Origin: Fimenecus sp964557975
Lineage (GTDB): Bacteria; Bacillota; Clostridia; Oscillospirales; Acutalibacteraceae
DNA: 46,226 bases
NCBI GenBank assembly: GCA_964557975.1
Contig: CAZLCG010000011.1
Coordinates: forward strand, 1 to 46,226
Direction: 5' to 3'
In this document: in pieces, positions 42,624 to 46,226 of the stretch
Numbering within the stretch: the stretch's first letter is position 1
How the letters are laid out: the number at the start of each line of letters is the position of its first letter
Translations under genes and position numbers: made by a program
The notes under the pieces: model-generated
The model's input: only the letters and a program-made list of their open reading frames with translations
What the model was told of the DNA's origin: nothing
Database searches by the model: none

Positions 42624-43616
42624 ATGAGCAGGAAAATCATATCTTTAATCGCCCTATCGCTTTCGGTTGCAATTATTTTCTCCGCTTGCGGCGGTAAAAC
42701 GCAGGAAGCGGAAATCACGAACCCCCACGAAACCGACGCCTCGCTTAAAGCGGTAATAATTCAAAGCGATGAGGGCTATCAATACACAAGACTAAGGCAA
42801 GCGTTTATTGACCGTATGCGGATTCTCGGCTATGATGAGGCTAAAATGAAAATTGACATAAAAAATGCAGGTGGCGATAAGCAGAAGCTTACGGAAATCG
42901 CGTCGTCGTTAGTCGGTTCCGACTATGATTTGATTGTCCCCGTTTGCGCATCCGCCGCTTCCGCGGTTGCAAGCACGGGAAATACCATCCCCTGCGTTTT
43001 TATCTGCGTGCCCGACCCTGTCGGTTTAGGTCTTATGTCTCTGCTTGAAGCTCCCGACAAAAATATGACGGGTTCCGTTTACAGGTCTGATACCGAGGAG
43101 CTTATAATGCTTATAAATATTCTTACTCCCGACGTTCACACCGTAGCGGTTATGTACTCAAAGGATGACCCGAGCCTTACCGCCGATATAGAATCCGCAA
43201 AAGCGGCTCTTTCGGATAAAGGCTACGGAATTGAGGAAATCGCGCTTGAAAACACCGATAATATCGAGGCTGTGACGTCCGACGCACTCACCCGCGCGGA
43301 GGCGATATACATTCCCGCTGACGAAGAGCTTGAAAAGGTTATGGAGAAAATTGTTGCCGTTACAAACGCAAACGGTAAATATGTCTATGCTCAAACCGCC
43401 ACCGCCGCCGAAAAAGGCGCGCTTGCGTGCGTTTGTCCCGAAACGGACGCCCTTGCAAAGGCTTCGGCTGAAGCGGCAAATAAAATTCTTCAGGGCAACC
43501 CCGTTTCCTCCGTCTCGGCAGACGTATCGTCAGAGCCGCAAATATTCATTTCAAAAGATACCTCGCAGCTTCTCGGCGTTGAGATCCCCAAGCTTGAAAA
43601 TTCTCACTTAGTATAA
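42624..43616 (+). CDS. ABC transporter substrate-binding lipoprotein (ABC_sub_bind / TrpX-like)
   Basis: The 330-residue lipoprotein has a signal peptide and lipobox FSAC (Cys22). The rest resembles the ABC_sub_bind family: VPVCASAASAVASTGNTIPCVFICVPDPVG, quoted here as its parts PVCASAASAVA and PCVFICVPDPVG, then HTVAVMYSKDDPS, ALTRAEAIYIPAD and the C-terminal LGVEIP. Members bind amino acids or other small solutes, and related TrpX proteins bind tryptophan. Normally a permease and ATPase follow, but here the next feature is tRNA-Leu, so the protein is an orphan that must use a distant transporter or act otherwise. The start follows AAAGGAC. Confidence 0.87.
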   Translation: MSRKIISLIALSLSVAIIFSACGGKTQEAEITNPHETDASLKAVIIQSDEGYQYTRLRQAFIDRMRILGYDEAKMKIDIKNAGGDKQKLTEIASSLVGSDYDLIVPVCASAASAVASTGNTIPCVFICVPDPVGLGLMSLLEAPDKNMTGSVYRSDTEELIMLINILTPDVHTVAVMYSKDDPSLTADIESAKAALSDKGYGIEEIALENTDNIEAVTSDALTRAEAIYIPADEELEKVMEKIVAVTNANGKYVYAQTATAAEKGALACVCPETDALAKASAEAANKILQGNPVSSVSADVSSEPQIFISKDTSQLLGVEIPKLENSHLV

Positions 43617-43650
43617 GCCGATGACCGATATAAAATCCTTATATTTAACT

Positions 43651-43684
43651 CGGAACGGCGCTCAGGCTCCGTTTGGCTTTTTTC
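43651..43684 (+). terminator. Possible terminator after the lipoprotein gene
   Basis: AACGG/CCGTT arms with a 10-base loop are followed closely by a run of six T. The stem is short. Confidence 0.35.
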
Positions 43685-43805
43685 ACCGATTGCCCCGCTC
43701 CCCGTCGGTTCGGTTTACATCCTTGTGATGAAAAATCTTTCCGGCCGCTTCAATTTGCTGCTGCAATTTGCAAACGGTTTTGTTCAATAAATTTCAAAAA
43801 ACCTA

Positions 43806-43834
43806 TTGACACCTAAAACTTGTTTTGATATAAT
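43806..43834 (+). promoter_or_regulatory. Promoter of tRNA-Leu
   Basis: A perfect TTGACA (43806-43811) and perfect TATAAT (43829-43834) are 17 bases apart, about 34 bases before the tRNA. This is a full consensus promoter, as expected for a stable RNA gene. Confidence 0.9.
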
Positions 43835-43867
43835 AATCACCGTTGCAAAAGAGCGACGCCTATATTT

Positions 43868-43951
43868 GCGAGAGTGGCGGAATCGGCAGACGCGCACGTT
43901 TGAGGGGCGTGTGGTAATCCCGTACGGGTTCAAGTCCCGTCTCTCGCACCA
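43868..43951 (+). tRNA. tRNA-Leu (anticodon GAG)
   Basis: The 84-base gene folds as a class II tRNA. The acceptor stem starts GCGAGAG and ends CTCTCGC, followed by ACCA, so CCA is encoded. The anticodon stem CACGT/GCGTG encloses TTGAGGG with GAG at 34-36, reading CUC and CUU. A long variable arm and GGTTCAAGTCC T-arm are present. A terminator with a T run follows. Confidence 0.96.
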
Positions 43952-43957
43952 GTCGAG

Positions 43958-44000
43958 AGCCTCGACACGCAATTCGCGTGAGGGGCTTTCTTCTTTTTTT
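43958..44000 (+). terminator. Terminator of tRNA-Leu
   Basis: An outer stem (AGCCTC/GGGGCT) and inner CACGC/GCGTG stem form one hairpin followed by TTCTTCTTTTTTT. Confidence 0.8.
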
Positions 44001-44052
44001 AACTTAGATGCTCGCGTTAAAGACACATCTTTTTCGTACCCCACAGACAGCG

Positions 44053-44094
44053 TGACGCCGAATCCAATCCTTTTTGGATTCGGCGTCATTTTTT
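44053..44094 (+). terminator. Second strong terminator
   Basis: A perfect 13-bp stem (TGACGCCGAATCC/GGATTCGGCGTCA) with a 10-base loop is followed by six T. It is stronger than the tRNA terminator and no gene lies between the two, so it insulates the cassette downstream. Confidence 0.85.
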
Positions 44095-44315
44095 ACCTTT
44101 GCAGCCCGACTGTGAGCAATATCTTTTTATAGCCTTTTACATATTGAGTGTTCATAACGTATTCGAGTTACGGGCACTCGATTTTTCTTTATCAATAAAA
44201 CATTCAAGCGATAAGGGCGCTGAAAGCACGTGACGTAACCCTCGCAGAATTTGACAGTCAGCTTCGGCGTAGTGTTTTCTTTTCGGCGTAAAATTTACGC
44301 TTTATCCGACTCGTC
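44095..44315. other. Intergenic stretch without recognisable genes
   Basis: About 220 bases between the second terminator and the MarR promoter hold no open frame with a ribosome binding site, no tRNA-derived repeat and no other structure that I recognise. Confidence 0.5.
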
Positions 44316-44361
44316 TTGACAAGAGTACGAAATCGTATTATAATAAAAATACGAAATCGAA
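44316..44361 (+). promoter_or_regulatory. Promoter and likely MarR operator
   Basis: A perfect TTGACA (44316-44321) and perfect TATAAT (44339-44344) are 17 bases apart. The palindrome TACGAAATCGTA (44326-44337) fills the spacer, and a second half-matching copy TACGAAATCGAA follows at 44350-44361. A repressor bound here would block RNA polymerase, which fits autoregulation by the MarR protein encoded directly downstream. Confidence 0.85.
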
Positions 44362-44382
44362 CTTTATATATGAGGTGACACA

Positions 44383-44820
44383 ATGGACGCGAGACAATTT
44401 TTCTACGATTTTGGGAAGGCACTCTATCATATTGACGCCGTCTACGATGATTTTGCCAAATCAGGCAAGGTTACGCCAACGCTTCTCTGGATTTTGTATG
44501 CGTTGGGTGACGGAAATTCACACACGCAAAGGGAAATCTGCGAGGATTGGGATCTCCCAAAAAGCACGGTGAATACCGTGGTGGGCGATCTGAAAGAGCA
44601 GGGTTATGTGGAGCTTATTCCAATCAAAGGAAAGCGGCGTGAAATGACGGTATCGCTTACGGGAAACGGAAAAAAATATGCGGATTGCCTTTTAGAGCCG
44701 CTCTATGAAAAAGAAGCGGCGGTGTTTCAAAAGCTGAACGCGACCGACCGAAAGATTACCCAAACTCTGGAAAAGCTTGTGAGGCTTTTAAGAGAAACGA
44801 AAGGAGAAGATTTATCATGA
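44383..44820 (+). CDS. MarR-family transcriptional regulator
   Basis: The 145-residue protein has a winged-helix domain: QREICEDWDLPKSTVNTVVG (recognition helix) followed by the wing GYVELIPIKGKRREMTVSLT. Terminal helices for dimerisation flank it. MarR proteins usually repress their own operon and are released by phenolic or electrophilic ligands or by oxidation. The start follows GAGGTG. It is first in a cassette with an aldo/keto reductase (ATGA overlap), and its probable operator lies in the promoter. Confidence 0.93.
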   Translation: MDARQFFYDFGKALYHIDAVYDDFAKSGKVTPTLLWILYALGDGNSHTQREICEDWDLPKSTVNTVVGDLKEQGYVELIPIKGKRREMTVSLTGNGKKYADCLLEPLYEKEAAVFQKLNATDRKITQTLEKLVRLLRETKGEDLS

Positions 44821-45674
44821 TCATGCAGGAAACCTATAGAATGACGAACGGTGTGGAAATCCCGAAGCTGGGGCTTGGCACATGGTTTATTGAGGATGAG
44901 AAGGCCGCCGATGCGGTGTGTGAGGCGGTAAAAATCGGGTACCGCCATATTGACACGGCGCAGGCTTACGGCAACGAGCGCGGCGTAGGCGAAGGAATCA
45001 AGAACTGCGGACTGAAACGTGAGGAAATCTTTGTCACTACCAAGCTGGCGGCGGAAGCGAAAACCTATGAGGAAGCAGTCGCAGCCATTAATGGTTCGCT
45101 TAAGAAAATGGACATCGGCTACATTGACCTGATGCTGATCCACGCGCCACAGCCGTGGGCGGATTTTCGCGGCGGCGATTACGCACAGGGAAACAGAGAG
45201 GCGTGGAAAGCCCTGGAGGAAGCATATCAGGCGGGCAAACTGCGTGCTATTGGCGTATCAAATTTCAAAGAGGAAGACGTGGAAAATATCCTCTCCTCCT
45301 GTGAGATTGCTCCGATGGTCAATCAGCTTCTGATCCATGTGAGCAACACACCGATGCCTTTGATTGCGTATTGCCAAAGCAAGGAAATCGTAGTGGAGGC
45401 ATATTCTCCTGTGGCGCACGGTGCGATTCTGAAAAATCCACAGATTGCGGACATGGCGGGGAAATATGGTGTGACCGTGGCGCAGCTTTGCATCCGTTAT
45501 TGCCTGCAGCTTGGTGCGCTCCCTCTGCCGAAAACAGCAAACCCCGCACATATGAAGGAGAACGCACAGGTTGACTTTGTGATTTCCGATGAGGACATGG
45601 AAGCGCTGAAAACATTCAGGCACATTGACAATTATGGTGAGTTTTCTGTATTTCCAGTGTTCAGCGGAAAATAA
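44817..45674 (+). CDS. Aldo/keto reductase
   Basis: The 285-residue (beta/alpha)8 oxidoreductase has active-site segments HIDTAQAYGNERGVGEG (Asp and Tyr), TTKLAAEAKTYEE (Lys), LMLIHAPQPW (His) and GVSNFKEEDV, with NADPH-site residues LPLPKTANPAHMKEN. It reduces carbonyls to alcohols using NADPH. The gene overlaps the MarR stop by four bases; a second ATG two codons on is possible. Leucine codon CTG is frequent, unlike the core genes of this window, suggesting transfer. Confidence 0.94.
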   Translation: MIMQETYRMTNGVEIPKLGLGTWFIEDEKAADAVCEAVKIGYRHIDTAQAYGNERGVGEGIKNCGLKREEIFVTTKLAAEAKTYEEAVAAINGSLKKMDIGYIDLMLIHAPQPWADFRGGDYAQGNREAWKALEEAYQAGKLRAIGVSNFKEEDVENILSSCEIAPMVNQLLIHVSNTPMPLIAYCQSKEIVVEAYSPVAHGAILKNPQIADMAGKYGVTVAQLCIRYCLQLGALPLPKTANPAHMKENAQVDFVISDEDMEALKTFRHIDNYGEFSVFPVFSGK

Positions 45675-45694
45675 CAGATTGGAGGATGATTTAG

Positions 45695-46226
45695 GTGGCA
45701 ATAAAACAAACGGCAGGAAGAACGCAGCTTGGGGACTTTGCGCCCAAGTTTGCACAGTTAAACGATGATGTTTTGTTCGGCGAGGTATGGTCAAGAGAGG
45801 ATAAGCTGTCCCTCCGTGACCGCTCCCTTGTGACGGTGGTGTCCCTGATGGCGCAGGGGCTTGTGGACGAGTCGTTCCGTTACCACCTGCAAAGCGCCAA
45901 AGCAAACGGCATTACAAAAGAGGAAATCGCGGAGATCGTGACCCACGCGGCTTTTTACTGCGGCTGGCCGAAGGCGTGGGCGGTATTCCGTATGGCAAAA
46001 GAGGTCTGGAACGAAGAAGCAGTTTCGGATGATGCAAAAGCAAAACATCAAGCGTCCACGATTTTTCCCATAGGCGCGCCCAATGACGGCTTCGCACAGT
46101 ATTTCATCGGGCAGAGCTATCTCGCTCCGATTTCCACGGAGCAGGTCGGCATTTTCAACGTGACCTTTGAACCGGGATGCCGCAACAACTGGCATATCCA
46201 TCACGCGGACAAAGGCGGCGGACAGA
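45695..46226 (+). CDS. Carboxymuconolactone decarboxylase/cupin-domain protein, 3' end beyond the window
   Basis: At least 177 codons are open from a GTG that lies 10 bases after GGAGG. The first 110 residues are a carboxymuconolactone-decarboxylase (AhpD-like) domain: WSREDKLSLRDRSLVTVV, then EEIAEIVTHAAFYCGWPKAW with Cys at the active site region. From about residue 125 a cupin-like segment begins and reaches NVTFEPGCRNNWHIHHADKG at the edge, with the metal-binding HIHH. Such CMD-cupin fusions accompany aldo/keto reductases in MarR-controlled redox cassettes. The gene is incomplete. Confidence 0.85.
   Translation, partial: MAIKQTAGRTQLGDFAPKFAQLNDDVLFGEVWSREDKLSLRDRSLVTVVSLMAQGLVDESFRYHLQSAKANGITKEEIAEIVTHAAFYCGWPKAWAVFRMAKEVWNEEAVSDDAKAKHQASTIFPIGAPNDGFAQYFIGQSYLAPISTEQVGIFNVTFEPGCRNNWHIHHADKGGGQ

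Noticed and set aside
43784..44089. Minus-strand open frame of 101 codons containing CERRDLNP
   Set aside because: It is the antisense of tRNA-Leu and its terminators; RRDLNP-type products are a well-known false prediction across tRNA genes.
44817..45674. Pseudogene in the foreign-looking cassette
   Set aside because: The aldo/keto reductase is full length with all catalytic residues and no frameshift.
45258..45905. Minus-strand frame of 215 codons
   Set aside because: It is antisense to the well-supported aldo/keto reductase and CMD genes.

Overview
The window looks like chromosomal DNA of a Gram-positive, anaerobic-type Bacillota in class Clostridia, probably a gut Oscillospirales/Ruminococcaceae-like organism. 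The evidence is: the rimP-nusA-rnpM-ylxQ-infB-rbfA-nrnA-truB-ribF order, a ribosomal protein L27 with the N-terminal extension removed by the Prp protease encoded next door, a wall-sorting-type surface protein, strong AGGAGG-type ribosome binding sites with some TTG starts, and several TTGACA-N17-TATAAT promoters. No rRNA, integrase, transposase, phage gene or CRISPR array was seen.

Layout, left to right. 1-548: intergenic DNA with at least five copies of a short palindromic repeat. 549-8926 (all minus strand): a free-standing 2-oxoacid dehydrogenase acyltransferase domain, a GNAT acetyltransferase, a QueT-type queuosine precursor transporter with a switch-like leader, a MATE exporter fused to a cytidylate-kinase-like domain with an attenuator-like leader, a GPH sugar symporter paired with a one-pass membrane protein, and a lipid kinase. 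8954-11108 (minus): a THUMP RNA methyltransferase and the rplU-prp-rpmA cluster. 11264-20343 (minus): a PAQR/hemolysin III protein, a seven-gene operon centred on methylthioadenosine/5'-deoxyadenosine salvage (deaminase, purine nucleoside phosphorylase, MtnA isomerase, GPH transporter, metallophosphoesterase, cysteine synthase, flavodoxin-like protein), and a cyclophilin. 20427-28346 (minus): an ABC exporter pair with a coiled-coil FtsX-type permease, a secreted clan-A glycoside hydrolase with carbohydrate-binding modules, and a surface protein with an IPATG sorting-type motif.

At about 28.4-28.6 kb transcription becomes divergent. 28580-39490 (plus): an unannotated-type 59-residue protein, the nine-gene translation/transcription operon ending in ribF, an iron-containing alcohol dehydrogenase, and a beta-CASP metallo-beta-lactamase. 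39492-42445 (minus): RmuC, an MscS channel and a YhhN-type lysoplasmalogenase-like membrane protein. 42624 to the end (plus): an orphan ABC substrate-binding lipoprotein, tRNA-Leu(GAG), two terminators, and a MarR - aldo/keto reductase - carboxymuconolactone decarboxylase/cupin cassette that runs off the window. Its codon choice (frequent CTG) differs from the core genes.

The parts most worth a second look are the MATE-kinase fusion with its switchable leader, the queT leader, the nucleoside salvage operon with its own transporter and phosphoesterase, and the small protein upstream of rimP. All functional names come from motif recognition by eye; no database search was run.
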